This document shows positions 16,975 through 26,656 of a DNA stretch of 36,063 nt, in pieces. The position numbers and the translations under genes are program-made. Below the pieces are notes generated by a model. The model saw nothing but the letters and a program-made list of their open reading frames with translations, was not told the origin of the DNA and made no database searches. Position 1 is the stretch's first letter, and each line of letters starts with the position of its first letter. Source of the DNA: Verrucomicrobiota bacterium (GTDB lineage: Bacteria; Verrucomicrobiota; Verrucomicrobiia; Limisphaerales; SXQI01); contig WBXJ01000003.1 of the NCBI GenBank assembly GCA_008933045.1, positions 1-36,063 of the forward strand, read 5' to 3'.

Positions 16975-17830
16975 CCTGATTCTCCAACACGCCGATGCCC
17001 GATATTTTCATCCGCACGATATCGTGCTGCTGCAACGTGAAGGAATCCTCTGGCACCACTCCAGTGCCGGTGAACAGGATCACTCCGTGCGGAAAAGTTT
17101 GGCTCCGCAATAAGTAGCCCATCAATTCATCGAACGTCCGCTTGATCTGTCCGACCTTTGTCGAACCGCAGAATACCTCCTCGCCCCCGCGTTCGATGCT
17201 AACGCCAATCTCCCACTCGCGTGCCTCCTCCTCCGTCGCGCCTACAACCATCCATGGCCCCAACGCGCAGGAACGATCATAAATTTTTGCTTGCGGCAAA
17301 TAGAGCGTATTTTCTCCCTCAATATCCCGTGAGCTCATGTCATTACCAATCGTGTAGCCCCTCAATTGCCCCTGTGAATTGATAATCAACGCCAACTCCG
17401 GCTCGGGCACATTCCAACCCGCATCACGACGAATCCCCACAAAGTCATTCGGGCCGACGACCTTCTCCGGCATTGACTTAAAAAATAGCTCGGGTCTCGG
17501 TGCGTCGTAAACTCGATCATACGCGCTCGCGTTGTGATCCGATTCCTCCATCCGCGCTTTCTTACTTCGCAGGTAAGTTACTCCCGCCGCCCACACCTCC
17601 TGCCGCTCCACGGGGGGGAGCAGTGTCACATCTGCGAGGGTCAACTCAGGGTGAGACCCCTGCTGTGCCCACTCAGTGACCCTGACCAGTTCCATCTCGT
17701 CCTCCAATAATTCGGTCAACGTCCGCACACCAGCTTCCCTCAAGTCGATGACGCTCCGACCCTCCGTGACCAACCCGACACGGGATTCGGACTCTCCCGC
17801 AACTCGATAGCGGCAAAAAATAGTGCTCAT
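16961..17830 (-). CDS. Fumarylacetoacetate hydrolase (FAH) family protein
   Basis: This 289-residue cytoplasmic protein belongs to the FAH superfamily, whose members hydrolyse or hydrate 2-oxo acids and acylpyruvates with a divalent metal. Characteristic blocks are AAGVTYLRSK, FFKSMPEKVVGPND, the metal-site motif VPEPELALII, GYTIGNDMSSRDIEGEN and LFTGTGVVPED. Relatives act on sugar-acid or aromatic breakdown products; which one applies here is not decided by the sequence. Its 3' end overlaps the convergent propeller gene by 14 bases. It diverges from rmuC across about 100 bases that should hold both promoters. The ATG lacks an obvious ribosome site. Confidence 0.9.
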   Translation of the reverse strand: MSTIFCRYRVAGESESRVGLVTEGRSVIDLREAGVRTLTELLEDEMELVRVTEWAQQGSHPELTLADVTLLPPVERQEVWAAGVTYLRSKKARMEESDHNASAYDRVYDAPRPELFFKSMPEKVVGPNDFVGIRRDAGWNVPEPELALIINSQGQLRGYTIGNDMSSRDIEGENTLYLPQAKIYDRSCALGPWMVVGATEEEAREWEIGVSIERGGEEVFCGSTKVGQIKRTFDELMGYLLRSQTFPHGVILFTGTGVVPEDSFTLQQHDIVRMKISGIGVLENQVTVV

Positions 17831-17932
17831 TGAATGTTTGATTTTGTAGAGCTGGTGTATGCACCTTTCTCTCGTTTCACCAGTAAAAACTCCTCCTAAA
17901 TTTCTGCTTTGATTCCCTCGCCCCCTTCACGC

Positions 17933-19180
17933 ATGGTTCTCTCCATGTTCTACTTTCATGATTTCTTGGTTTTTCTCACCGGTGCTGTGTTGGCTTGGGT
18001 TCTCTGCCGGTTTCGCAACCAGACGCGCCTGACTGAGTTGAGCACCATTCTTGATCACGAACGCCGTGCCCATGCCGAGAAACTCGCCACGGTCGAGGAT
18101 GCTCAGCGACGACTTTCCGACACCTTTCAAGCACTTGCCGCCCAATCACTCCGCGCAAACAACGATTCCTTTCTCCTACTAGCTCGGCAGGAGTTTGCTC
18201 AACTTCAACAATCCTCCACCTCAGAATTGAATCAACGCTCCGAAGCCATCGCTGGCCTTCTACGTCCCATGCGCGAATCCATTGATAAGGTCGATGCCAA
18301 AATTGTGGACCTCGAAAAATCACGCACCGCCGCCTTCGCCACCCTTGATACTCAACTCAAATCTCTCGTGGATGCACAAAACACCCTCCGCACCGAGACC
18401 ACCACGCTTTCCAGAGCCCTTCGCAACCCCAACACCCGTGGTCGCTGGGGTGAACTCCAGTTGCGCCGAGTGGTCGAACTGGCTGGCATGCTCAACTACT
18501 GCGATTTCTATGAGCAACGCACCGTCGCCTCAACCTTCGTCCCCGATACAAAATTGCGTCCAGACCTGACCGTCAAACTCCCGGGCGGTAAATGTATCGT
18601 GATTGATGCCAAGGCTCCGCTCGAATCTTACATCCTCGCACTCGAGGCTTCCGACGAAACCGTGCGCATCGCCCGCCTTCAGGAACACGCTGCCACCGTG
18701 CGCAGGCATCTCCTTGCGTTGGGTCGTAAATCCTATTGGGAACAGTTTGAAAACTCTCCCGAGTTCGTGGTGCTTTTTCTCCCCGGCGAAAACTTCTTCG
18801 CGGCTGCTTTGGAGTGCGACCCCTTGTTATTGGAAACAGGGATCACCGAAAAAGTGATCCTCGCAACCCCCACGACCCTCATTGCTCTACTCAAAGCCGC
18901 TGCCGCCGGTTGGCGAGTAGAGGCACTCGCCGAAAACGCCCGCGAAATCGCAAAATTAGGTCAAGACCTCGCCAAACGGATGGACGATATGAACACCCAT
19001 TGGGTCAAACTAGGCCGATCTCTTGGTGGTGCTGTGAACTCCTTCAACGATGCCCTTGGCTCCTACGATCACCGCGTTGCCCCCGCTGCCAAGCGTTTTC
19101 TCGAAATTCAACAACTTCCCGCACCCACCGAGGCAGCGACCCCCCAAGCCATCGCCATGCTCCCGAAACCAAGGGAGTAG
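17933..19180 (+). CDS. rmuC: DNA recombination protein RmuC
   Basis: The 415-residue product fits RmuC, a membrane-anchored protein with a nuclease-like domain that limits recombination between inverted repeats in E. coli. A single N-terminal membrane helix (FLVFLTGAVLAWVLC) is followed by ~120 residues of helical, probably coiled-coil sequence (EFAQLQQSSTSELNQRSEAI). The conserved core then contains TRGRWGELQLRRVVELAGM, RPDLTVKLPGGKCIVIDAKAPL, FLPGENFFAAAL and TPTTLIALLKAAAAGW. The first ATG after a weak upstream TTG (17909) is at 17933; 17945 is also possible. Only 56 bases separate it from the FKBP gene start, so the two were probably co-transcribed before that gene was broken. Confidence 0.92.
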   Translation: MVLSMFYFHDFLVFLTGAVLAWVLCRFRNQTRLTELSTILDHERRAHAEKLATVEDAQRRLSDTFQALAAQSLRANNDSFLLLARQEFAQLQQSSTSELNQRSEAIAGLLRPMRESIDKVDAKIVDLEKSRTAAFATLDTQLKSLVDAQNTLRTETTTLSRALRNPNTRGRWGELQLRRVVELAGMLNYCDFYEQRTVASTFVPDTKLRPDLTVKLPGGKCIVIDAKAPLESYILALEASDETVRIARLQEHAATVRRHLLALGRKSYWEQFENSPEFVVLFLPGENFFAAALECDPLLLETGITEKVILATPTTLIALLKAAAAGWRVEALAENAREIAKLGQDLAKRMDDMNTHWVKLGRSLGGAVNSFNDALGSYDHRVAPAAKRFLEIQQLPAPTEAATPQAIAMLPKPRE

Positions 19181-19236
19181 CCTTACGAAATCAATTCACA
19201 ATTGCGCCACCGGTAAGGCCGGTTTACGGTTTCTCT

Positions 19237-19302
19237 ATGTCGATGACCGATTTACAAATTGAAGTGCTTGCCAAAGGACAAGGTCCGCTCGCCGCTGCGG
19301 GC
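19237..19302 (+). pseudogene. 5' fragment of a split FKBP-type prolyl isomerase gene
   Basis: From the ATG at 19237 the frame reads MSMTDLQIEVLAKGQG and then PLAAAGQ, the typical N-terminus of a small FKBP. The similarity stops at the glycine-glutamine where family members continue with TVTVHYTGW. The missing remainder is found 7.4 kb away at 26727. The broken frame continues into foreign sequence and ends at a stop at 19452, so at most a 71-residue chimeric peptide could be made. An in-frame ATG at 19243 is an alternative start. Confidence 0.85.
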
Positions 19303-19311
19303 CAATCCGTC
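19299..19311 (+). repeat. Left junction repeat of the inserted segment
   Basis: GGGCCAATCCGTC here matches GGGCCAAACCGTC at 26726-26738 in 12 of 13 bases. The two copies bracket the segment that splits the FKBP gene. The left copy reads as FKBP glycine-glutamine up to CAA and as amidohydrolase (N-P-S-T) from AATCC onward, so the switch lies inside it. Confidence 0.6.
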
Positions 19312-19717
19312 CACGAAGTTCATTCTGTTTCATCGCGGTTACCTCTGGATTGGGGAAACCGCCCCGATCATGCAGCGCGAGGGCAAGCACGTCTGGATCG
19401 ATTCGGTCTGGTTGCCAACCATCAGCTACACGATGGGCAAGCGCGCCTATGAAGAGTGGCTCGAGGTTATGCCAAGCAACCACCTGATGTGGGGCCCTGA
19501 CGCCCACCACGTCGAAGGCATCTACGGCGCGACCGAGTTCACGCGCCGTTGTCTGGCGGAGGCGCTCGCCGAGAAAGTCGAGCGGGGTGAACTCCGCGAA
19601 GTTGACGCACTCCCCATCGGCCAACAGGTGATGCGCGACAACGCGCTCGAATTATTTCCGCAGTTGAAGGATCGGCTGTGGAAACACAAAGGCAAATTGC
19701 CGCCGCCATCGAAGTGA
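19303..19717 (+). pseudogene. 3' fragment of an amidohydrolase-family gene
   Basis: About 137 residues of an amidohydrolase-fold protein are readable to the stop at 19717. They start abruptly at NPSTKFILFHRGYLW and continue through HVWIDSVWLP, MGKRAYEEWLEVMPSNHLMW and GPDAHHVEGIYGATE to VMRDNALELFPQL. The DAHH segment is the likely conserved metal-site aspartate region near the C-terminus of the barrel. The N-terminal two thirds or so, with the first metal ligands, are missing. The fragment begins exactly at the FKBP junction, so it was cut by the event that brought this segment in. An ATG-like start (TTG at 19259) would lie in FKBP sequence and is not credible. Confidence 0.75.
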
Positions 19718-19790
19718 TGTTCACACCCTTCAGGCTGGCTCAGAGTGGACGCCTGGTGGCTCATTGGCTCATCTGGGTAGAATTGAAGTT

Positions 19791-22700
19791 TTATCTGAGT
19801 TTCGTGACGCTCCCATCGAGTCGAATTCTCACTTCCAGAGCGGGAACCGGCAGTGTCGAGCGGGTTGTTTTGCCGCCCGGCCAGTGAACCTCGATTTGAT
19901 TCGCGCCGGCGGGCACGGAGATGACCTGAACGGCACTGTCCTGCGACCAATAGCCTGATCCGGCGTGAACCTCCCGCGCCGGGCCGAGTTTGGATTCATT
20001 TCCGACGCGCAAAATGGCCCCGACACCCAGGGCGTTGCCGGGCGGGCCTTCCAGCCGGACCCGCAGGCCGGGTTTTGCCAAGCGATTGTGCAGCAGCCGG
20101 GTCCGGGCCGAGTTCTGGGCCACCGCGATATCAACCCGACCATCCCCATCATAATCGCAGAGAGCGGTCCCGCGCTGCTCGCCATAGACAAGAATCCCGG
20201 ACTCCTGCCCCGGAACGGTGGTGAATCTCCCCGCGCCATCGCCGCGCAGCCACAGGCCGCGTCCCGCATCCTGGCGCGGTATTGAAAGTTCGACCCCAAA
20301 GAAATTCTGGCCCAGAAAAATGTCCTCGTTGCCGTCGCCATCCAGATCGCCCGCGTTGACCCCAAAGGCGGGGGCGAATTGGGCTTCGGCTGGAAGGGGG
20401 AGGGACTCAAAATGATCGCCGCGGTTTAGGAAAAGAGTCGTTTCCAGCATGTTCAGCCGGAGTTCCCCAAAGCTTTTCAATTTCTCCCTAAACATTTCCG
20501 CCAAACTCGATGAGCCGTACTCCTGATGCGAAGAAAACCGCTCGATCAAAAATGGGAAGGTCGCCATCATGGGTTTCCAGTCCCGCAAGGGGTAGAGTTT
20601 TTTGCTTTCAGCATCCTGGTAGGCCTCGAACAGCGCCATCGCCCCGCCGCTTTCCACAGCGGTGTAAAACAAGCGCGCTTCCCCCGCGATGGTCGCCTGA
20701 TATTTGGTGTTGCGACCCAAATTGGAGGCGAGGATATCCAGGCGCCCGTCTCCGTCGAAATCGCCGGTCGTGATCCCATTCCAGCAGCCGCGCCATTTAG
20801 AGAGCGATGGTTTCAAAGGATCTTCGCTCAATTTTCCTTTCTTGTTCCAGAAAATGTGGATGCCCCCCCAGTCTGTGGCCACCAGCAGTTCGGGAAAACC
20901 ATCCGCATCCAGATCGCTGAAAACGGCCCCGCTCGCCATACCGAGAGGGGCCAGCAGAAGGTCGCCCTCTTTGTCCGGCTGGAACCGTCCTGATTCGTTT
21001 CGGAAAAGATGGGAGTCGGCAGCTTGGGGAAACCTCCCCGGGATCACACGTCCCCCCACAAACAAATCCAGATCCCCATCCCCGTCGATGTCGGCCAGCG
21101 AAAGAGGCCCAACACTGGAGGAGCCCGATGGAAGTCCCTCGCCGGGCGTGATGCCGGCGCCGTTGATCTCAAATCGGCCGACCCCGTTCGTGACCCCTTC
21201 CTGATAGCTAGAAAGCCCGATGAACAGTGTGCTGGAACCGTTGGCGGCCGACCAACCGACGAGGCCGGTTTGGTCTCCGGGAGTGACTTGGTCTAGCGGG
21301 GCGGCTGACCAAGGCGAAAAGCCGCCCTTCCCGTCATTCAGGAAGAAGGCCGCGCGGCCCCCTTTCCCACTGCCGATCACTAAATCCTCCCAGCCATCGC
21401 CATTCAAATCCAGCCAAGCTAGGCCCGGCCCCAAGCCGCTGAGGCTTCGCGGCAGCAACGGCTCGCGCTCGAAATCATTGAAGGGCTCGTCAAAATGGGT
21501 GTGGTTCAGCAATTCGCTGGCGTCCTCAAATTGTGGGGGAGGGGAATTCCGAGAGGGTGGGGGAGTGCCAAGCGCGCCCGCCTCCGCGATTTCATAAACA
21601 CGGTTCGGGGTAGCGTTCGTGACCATGCTCGTGCTACCCCCGCGCCACACCACTCTGATTGTCATGGATTGGCTTTGCCTCGCCGCGAACATGCGCATGG
21701 CCTCATCGCTCGAAAGATAACGGCCCCCGCAGATGATCTCCTGACTTTGAGCGGGGAGAGGAGAGGCGGGTTCATTGGGTGTGACGCAAATTTTTGCGCC
21801 AATCCCGGCCGTGTTCTTTGGTTTGCCTTTTAGCCTCACCGCGACCCGGGGGAGGGTCGTGTCATTTCGGAAGAGTTCCGGCTCGCTGTTGAGGGTGGCG
21901 ACGATCACATCCATGTCCCCATCGTTGTCCAAATCGGCCAGGATCATGCCCTGCGAAACCGTTTTGCTGTCGAATCCCCAGCTTTTCCCGACTTCCTCGA
22001 AGGTCAGATCGCGCTTGTTTCGAAAAGCGCAATTTGGCGTTTCGAGTTTTGGGGTGGAGCGGCGCAGGTCGAGTTTTTCCTGCCGGGTCAGTTTCTTTTG
22101 AGCCTTGAGCGCTTCCAGTTTCTCGCCCACATCCATGTTTTGGCTGTCCGCAAAAAAGCCGTTGGAGACCAGCAGATCCTCGTATCCATCCAGATCGACA
22201 TCCAGCAGAATGGGAGTCCATGACCAGTCCGAGGACTCCAATCCCGCATAAAACGCAATCTCCGCAAAAGTGCCGTCCCCGCGCCCGAGGCCGACGGTGT
22301 TCATCAAATTTTGTGGCCTGCCGGGCAAATCCAGCTTCCCCCTGTTGATGGACGCCGTCATCCCAGCCTGAACCATTCTGTTGGCATGGTCGCGGGGCAG
22401 CATGTCCATCACGATGAAATCGTCGTGCCCATCCCGGTTGATATCCCCGAAGTCCACCCCCATGGAGAAGACGCTCGTTTTCCGAATGGCCGTTCTCGCA
22501 ATGGCCCGGAAATGCCCCTCGCCGTCGTTGATCCAGATTCGGTCCGGACTGAAAAAATCATTACAAACATAGATGTCGGGCGCCCCATCCCCATTTAGGT
22601 CGCGCATCATCACTGAGAGGCCCCAATCGTAGGGTGTTTTGCTCGGGGCTCCGTCCTCATCGCGAAATGCGCCACCCTGCCATGGCACGGCGGAAAATTT

Positions 22701-23519
22701 GCCCGTCCCATCATTCAGGAATAAGCTGTCCGGCTCGCCGTGCTCTGTTATTCCCGTGGTCGGGTTGTAGGTGAAACGCCCCACCAAATCCGGATCCGTC
22801 GTGGGCCTGCCGTCCACCATGGTTACGATAGTCCGCCCATTGGGCTCCTTGAGCATTCGAAACCGGGTGTCCGGCTCGTCGCGCAGGGTGGAGGAGCGAT
22901 AGTTCTCAACATATAAATCCAAATCCCCATCCCCATCCACATCCGCCAGGGCGAGAGAGGAGCCTCCCCTCGGGCTTTTAAGCTCCGGGCTGGCCGTCTC
23001 GAGAAAATGCCCTTTCCCATCATTCAAAAGGGTGGAAACACCTTTGCCGATACTGTTCACGATGAGATCCAGGTCGCCATCGCCATCCAGATCGGCCAGG
23101 GCGACGCCGGTCGCGCTTAACTTGGTGCAAGCCGCCCCCGACTGCGCCGTGATGTCTTGAAAGTGCCAGTTCCCCAAATTCCGGTAGAGGGCCCCGCCCC
23201 CCTCCAGCCGGGCAAAATAAAGATCGCACAGACCATCCCCGTCCACGTCGCCGGCGGCGACCCCCGACCCATTCTGATAGATGCTGTTTGTGACGGCCAG
23301 ATCCATCCGCAGAAAATTAGTGGCCACAATTCCCGTGATGCTGCCCGTCATTTTTGTAAAGCCGGTTTTTCCCTGGAGAGGAATCGGGAGGGTCGCGCTG
23401 CGAAAGCCATCGCCCTCCTGCCATTGCAAAGTCCCGGCGCCCGCCGGAGCGACACAAAACACGGACAAGAAAAACACGCCCAAAAGGCCCGAAAAACCGT
23501 GGAAAACGGATGATGGCAT
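19791..23519 (-). CDS. Exported FG-GAP/VCBS-repeat protein with two UnbV/ASPIC domains (inserted copy)
   Basis: The 1242-residue product has a signal peptide (LLGVFFLSVFCVAPAGA, cut after residue 28). It then has a duplicated plan: a VCBS/FG-GAP propeller-like block followed by an UnbV/ASPIC domain, twice. I count about 13 DxDxDG-type calcium loops such as DVDGDGLCD, DLDGDGDLD and DFDGDGRLD. The first UnbV domain includes AGIGAKI and QSQEIICGGRYLSSDEA; the second, at the C-terminus, includes ALGVGAIL and HAGSGYWSQDSA. AGGA lies 7 bases before the ATG. It follows the exported 969-residue gene in the same direction, behind a terminator. It is clearly homologous to the gene starting at 32556 (shared PYDWGLS, YVCNDF, SPDRIW, MGVDFGD/MGADFGD). 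Function is unknown; surface calcium binding or adhesion is a guess. Confidence 0.88.
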   Translation of the reverse strand: MPSSVFHGFSGLLGVFFLSVFCVAPAGAGTLQWQEGDGFRSATLPIPLQGKTGFTKMTGSITGIVATNFLRMDLAVTNSIYQNGSGVAAGDVDGDGLCDLYFARLEGGGALYRNLGNWHFQDITAQSGAACTKLSATGVALADLDGDGDLDLIVNSIGKGVSTLLNDGKGHFLETASPELKSPRGGSSLALADVDGDGDLDLYVENYRSSTLRDEPDTRFRMLKEPNGRTIVTMVDGRPTTDPDLVGRFTYNPTTGITEHGEPDSLFLNDGTGKFSAVPWQGGAFRDEDGAPSKTPYDWGLSVMMRDLNGDGAPDIYVCNDFFSPDRIWINDGEGHFRAIARTAIRKTSVFSMGVDFGDINRDGHDDFIVMDMLPRDHANRMVQAGMTASINRGKLDLPGRPQNLMNTVGLGRGDGTFAEIAFYAGLESSDWSWTPILLDVDLDGYEDLLVSNGFFADSQNMDVGEKLEALKAQKKLTRQEKLDLRRSTPKLETPNCAFRNKRDLTFEEVGKSWGFDSKTVSQGMILADLDNDGDMDVIVATLNSEPELFRNDTTLPRVAVRLKGKPKNTAGIGAKICVTPNEPASPLPAQSQEIICGGRYLSSDEAMRMFAARQSQSMTIRVVWRGGSTSMVTNATPNRVYEIAEAGALGTPPPSRNSPPPQFEDASELLNHTHFDEPFNDFEREPLLPRSLSGLGPGLAWLDLNGDGWEDLVIGSGKGGRAAFFLNDGKGGFSPWSAAPLDQVTPGDQTGLVGWSAANGSSTLFIGLSSYQEGVTNGVGRFEINGAGITPGEGLPSGSSSVGPLSLADIDGDGDLDLFVGGRVIPGRFPQAADSHLFRNESGRFQPDKEGDLLLAPLGMASGAVFSDLDADGFPELLVATDWGGIHIFWNKKGKLSEDPLKPSLSKWRGCWNGITTGDFDGDGRLDILASNLGRNTKYQATIAGEARLFYTAVESGGAMALFEAYQDAESKKLYPLRDWKPMMATFPFLIERFSSHQEYGSSSLAEMFREKLKSFGELRLNMLETTLFLNRGDHFESLPLPAEAQFAPAFGVNAGDLDGDGNEDIFLGQNFFGVELSIPRQDAGRGLWLRGDGAGRFTTVPGQESGILVYGEQRGTALCDYDGDGRVDIAVAQNSARTRLLHNRLAKPGLRVRLEGPPGNALGVGAILRVGNESKLGPAREVHAGSGYWSQDSAVQVISVPAGANQIEVHWPGGKTTRSTLPVPALEVRIRLDGSVTKLR

Positions 23520-23580
23520 CGGTTCCTAATCCTACAACCCAACCGGAATAACTCCATCTCTTTCTGAGACCCCCTTGTAC

Positions 23581-23611
23581 GAAAAAGAGGCCGGGCCACC
23601 GGCCCGGCCTC
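23581..23611 (-). terminator. Rho-independent terminator after the 969-aa gene
   Basis: Read on the minus strand, GAGGCCGGGCC, a 3-base loop, and GGCCCGGCCTC form an 11-bp GC-rich stem directly followed by TTTTTC. It lies 25 bases beyond the stop of the exported protein gene and before the VCBS gene, so it would limit read-through between the two. Confidence 0.88.
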
Positions 23612-23635
23612 CGCGAAACATTTGCTCTCGTTGGA

Positions 23636-26545
23636 TTACTTGATCAAACGATAGAATTTGGCAGAGCCTGTGGCTGCGACGGTCGCGGTGCTCACCCCTC
23701 CGTTCACCACCACGGCGTCCGCCGCATTCTCGTAGCCACGGTCAACCGTGGCGGAGCTTTGTAGTTTGAATCCTGTGCCAGTCCAGGAAATGACGGCATT
23801 GGCTCCATCTTTCGCAATGCTCAGGATTGGAGCGGGTTCCGGAAGCCCGTAAGACCCAAACCCATGGATGTTTGAAACACTGTAATACGCCGGATTTTTG
23901 CCGCTTGTGTCCGTCATCCCGATGTAGCCAATTAAGACTTTTTCATTCAGGACGCTAGTGTGAGACCCGTCCGCCTCCCAAGTGACGCCGTCATAGGAGT
24001 AATAGAAGTTGAAGATATCTCCCGCTCTCCGGATGCGCAACCAGCGCGAGGCGTCAGGTGAGGTGTTGGGCATCTGCGCGCCCGAGGCGTCCGCAGTGAT
24101 CAGCCTTCCGAACCGGCCCTGCACACCATTGATCTTCGTGCCGGTCCCTATCGGACCGGTGTTGCCGTAACCGCCGCCTTCGTTGTCCCGCCAAATTCCA
24201 ATGGCGGTCCGTTCCTGGTTGGCCTCGGCATAGGTCGTGTACATCACGTGCTTAACTTTCGTTCCATTGGAGGTGTAATCCTCGTCCGGCAGGTAGAGCG
24301 AATTGCGCACCATCAGACCGGCGTGGCCGTAACTAGCGGTGCCGATGGACCGATCAAGGCGGTCCACCCCAACAACGACGTCGAAATCGCCGGTGACTTC
24401 CTTGTAAAGGAAGTGGCCGAAATCGCCAGCGTTCCAGAGGTTAGAGCCACCACCGATCACTTCCACTTCGATGTTGTCCCCGGAGGAAACGCCCACCGAC
24501 TGGCCCACCACGAAGGGATCGTCGCCGTCTTGCGAGCGGTTCTCTGGATCGAAGGCGCCAATATCGACTGCCTTCCAGTCGGAGGCTTTGGCCTGGACCG
24601 AGGAGTTCGCTGCGATCGTGTTGCCAGCCGCGTCTTTCACGCCGTTTACCTTGACCGTGAAGGTATCTGCGGTCAACCCGGTCACTGTCAGATGGACCGT
24701 GTTCACATTCAACCCTGATTTCACCGCTGTCACAGTGCCACCTGACACGATGAAATTGGCGGTTTGCAGGGAGGCCGCACTGGGGGCCTCAGAAAACTTC
24801 ACACCAATGGTTTTCTTGTCCAGAGTGCCGGCCGAGATCAGCGTGGGAGCGGTCGTGTCGCTGAGGTCGGTGTCCAAGAAGTTTTCGAACGTGGCTGTGC
24901 CGCCATACAGGCCGACCAGGAGGTCATCCGCCAGGTTGTTCATATAACGCTCGCTGATCAGGGACCATTGCTGGCCATTGATTCCTACGAAGGCCTGGAA
25001 GTTGTCCCCCACGCGCCGGAGCCGAATCCATTGATTGGGCAGGTTGTCGGCGACGCCACCATAGCCTCGCCCAAATTGGCCGAGCCCAGAAACATCATCC
25101 GCGATTCCGCGCAAGTTGATCTGGTCGGTCACCGAGATTCTGACCTGGATATCGTTGGGTTCGGCCCCAACCGAGGCCCTGAGGCCAACCTCTCCGGCGC
25201 TGACTGAGGTGATCTGAACCTTCTTGTCAAAATCACCCTTGATCGCGTAATAAGCAAAGTCATCGGCGATCGAGAATGAGTTCGGACCCGAGCTGATTGT
25301 GCCATTTCCCGCCCTCATCGGGAGCGTGATTCCGCTGGCCTGAGTGTTGGCGGCGATCGTGTTGCCAGCGACGTCCTTCACCCCGCTGATCTTGATCGAG
25401 TAGGGCCCAACGGCAACCCCGGTCACAGTCAAATGAACCGTCTTTTTGTCGACGGCGAGAGCGGCGGCCACAACCTGCCCTCCACCCACTAAGGTGTAAT
25501 TTTCGGCTTTGTCGGTGGTGTTCTGGTTCATCAAACCATCAAACGCGATGCTGATGCTGTCAATAAAACCGCCGGTGCGATCCACCGTTGGGCCGAAATT
25601 GTCGAGTTTGACGCCCAGATTCACCGTGGAGCTTGTCGTCGAAGAGCCCGGGATGGAGACCACAACCTTGATCTTGCTCTGGTCGTCGGCCAGACTCAAC
25701 TGTGCGATTTTGAAAGTCGCGCTGTTCGCCCCGGGCACAGCCACATTATTCACAAACCATTGGTAACTGACGTCGTCCGAATTGATTTGGGTGTTGCCGG
25801 AGAACCCGAGCGCGACCACCGTGAAAGTGGCCGGCAGGTTTTCAACCGTGTCCATGGCGACCGGTCCCACGCGGATCTCCACCGTCGGATTCGGATAGGT
25901 GAAGTTACCATAGCCGCTGTAAAGCGCTTGTCCGCCTCCATTCGCCGTCGCAAAACCGATCAGCCCGTCAGTCGGGATATCAATCGAGCCCTTCCCAAAG
26001 GACATCCAAGTGAGCCCATCCGCGCTCAGGAAAGCCGAGAATTGGTTGCCCTGCCGTTTGAGGCGCAGGTAATTGTTCGGGGGAAGGTACTTTGTGCTCG
26101 AGAGCCAATTGTTGAACGGGGGATTGGCCCAGTAGAAACCCCCATTGTCCACGGTCCTGATGTGAAAGCCATGGAGCGTGTTTCCCGGTAATTGGCCGCC
26201 ATAAGTTGTGTTGTAAGCCGTCTGACTGCTCGGATCAAGGCTCGACCGAAACATCAGTCCATTCCGGTTGCTGGGCTGGGTGATGCTTTTAATTTGGACT
26301 TTTTTGTCGAAATCGCCGCTGATGGGCTCGTAGACAAAAGTGAAATTGTCGGCTGTCCCCCAAATGTCTGATCCGCCCCCCGTGACCAGAATCTCATCGG
26401 GATTTGTGATGTCCGCTGTGCCGGTAGCATTATTATCGCCAATGTTTGCCGTGGTGAACTCCGCCTGCAGGGGCGGGCTGACTACCGCTGTCAGGATCAC
26501 AGCCGCAAGGGCTATGACAACTGATGTCAATTTCGTTTTTTTCAT
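23636..26545 (-). CDS. Exported modular ConA-like/Ig-like protein, 969 aa (inserted copy)
   Basis: A clear signal peptide (VVIALAAVILTAVVSPPLQA, cut after residue 28) precedes alternating modules. Residues about 30-230, 405-560 and 660-900 are ConA/DUF1349-like sandwiches marked by FVYEPISGDFDKKVQI, YYAIKGDFDKKVQI and FLYKEVTGDFDVVV. An Ig-like domain (VSYQWFVNNVAVPGANSATF) lies at about 222-305. Two SwmB/Big_5-like domains (about 310-405 and 565-655) both carry VNGVKDAAGNTIAAN or KISGVKDVAGNTIAAN. The last ~50 residues (LQSSATVDRG to FYRLIK) form a short tail typical of exported Verrucomicrobia proteins. The C-terminal ConA module is homologous to that of the 1728-aa protein at 27241-32427. 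Transcription would come from 26546-26726. Likely a surface or extracellular glycan-related protein; no enzyme site seen. Confidence 0.85.
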   Translation of the reverse strand: MKKTKLTSVVIALAAVILTAVVSPPLQAEFTTANIGDNNATGTADITNPDEILVTGGGSDIWGTADNFTFVYEPISGDFDKKVQIKSITQPSNRNGLMFRSSLDPSSQTAYNTTYGGQLPGNTLHGFHIRTVDNGGFYWANPPFNNWLSSTKYLPPNNYLRLKRQGNQFSAFLSADGLTWMSFGKGSIDIPTDGLIGFATANGGGQALYSGYGNFTYPNPTVEIRVGPVAMDTVENLPATFTVVALGFSGNTQINSDDVSYQWFVNNVAVPGANSATFKIAQLSLADDQSKIKVVVSIPGSSTTSSTVNLGVKLDNFGPTVDRTGGFIDSISIAFDGLMNQNTTDKAENYTLVGGGQVVAAALAVDKKTVHLTVTGVAVGPYSIKISGVKDVAGNTIAANTQASGITLPMRAGNGTISSGPNSFSIADDFAYYAIKGDFDKKVQITSVSAGEVGLRASVGAEPNDIQVRISVTDQINLRGIADDVSGLGQFGRGYGGVADNLPNQWIRLRRVGDNFQAFVGINGQQWSLISERYMNNLADDLLVGLYGGTATFENFLDTDLSDTTAPTLISAGTLDKKTIGVKFSEAPSAASLQTANFIVSGGTVTAVKSGLNVNTVHLTVTGLTADTFTVKVNGVKDAAGNTIAANSSVQAKASDWKAVDIGAFDPENRSQDGDDPFVVGQSVGVSSGDNIEVEVIGGGSNLWNAGDFGHFLYKEVTGDFDVVVGVDRLDRSIGTASYGHAGLMVRNSLYLPDEDYTSNGTKVKHVMYTTYAEANQERTAIGIWRDNEGGGYGNTGPIGTGTKINGVQGRFGRLITADASGAQMPNTSPDASRWLRIRRAGDIFNFYYSYDGVTWEADGSHTSVLNEKVLIGYIGMTDTSGKNPAYYSVSNIHGFGSYGLPEPAPILSIAKDGANAVISWTGTGFKLQSSATVDRGYENAADAVVVNGGVSTATVAATGSAKFYRLIK

Positions 26546-26656
26546 ATTGTTTTCTCTGCAATCAGGCGGAGCTACAGAGCCAAGTCGATATGGCTTCTCA
26601 CACGTCTCGAGTGTGGATTATTGTCTGCAGTTCAACAGGATTGTTTCGATACACTA

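Noticed and set aside
19201..19236. ACCGG-TAAGG-CCGGT hairpin after rmuC as a terminator.
   Set aside because: The stem is only 5 bp and no T-run follows, so it is not a convincing terminator.
20526..20993. Long plus-strand frames inside the minus-strand VCBS gene (also around 21009-21600 and 23157-23529).
   Set aside because: They are antisense shadows produced by the repeated GC-rich aspartate/glycine codons of the VCBS repeats. Their composition is Pro/Arg/Ser-rich with no domain.
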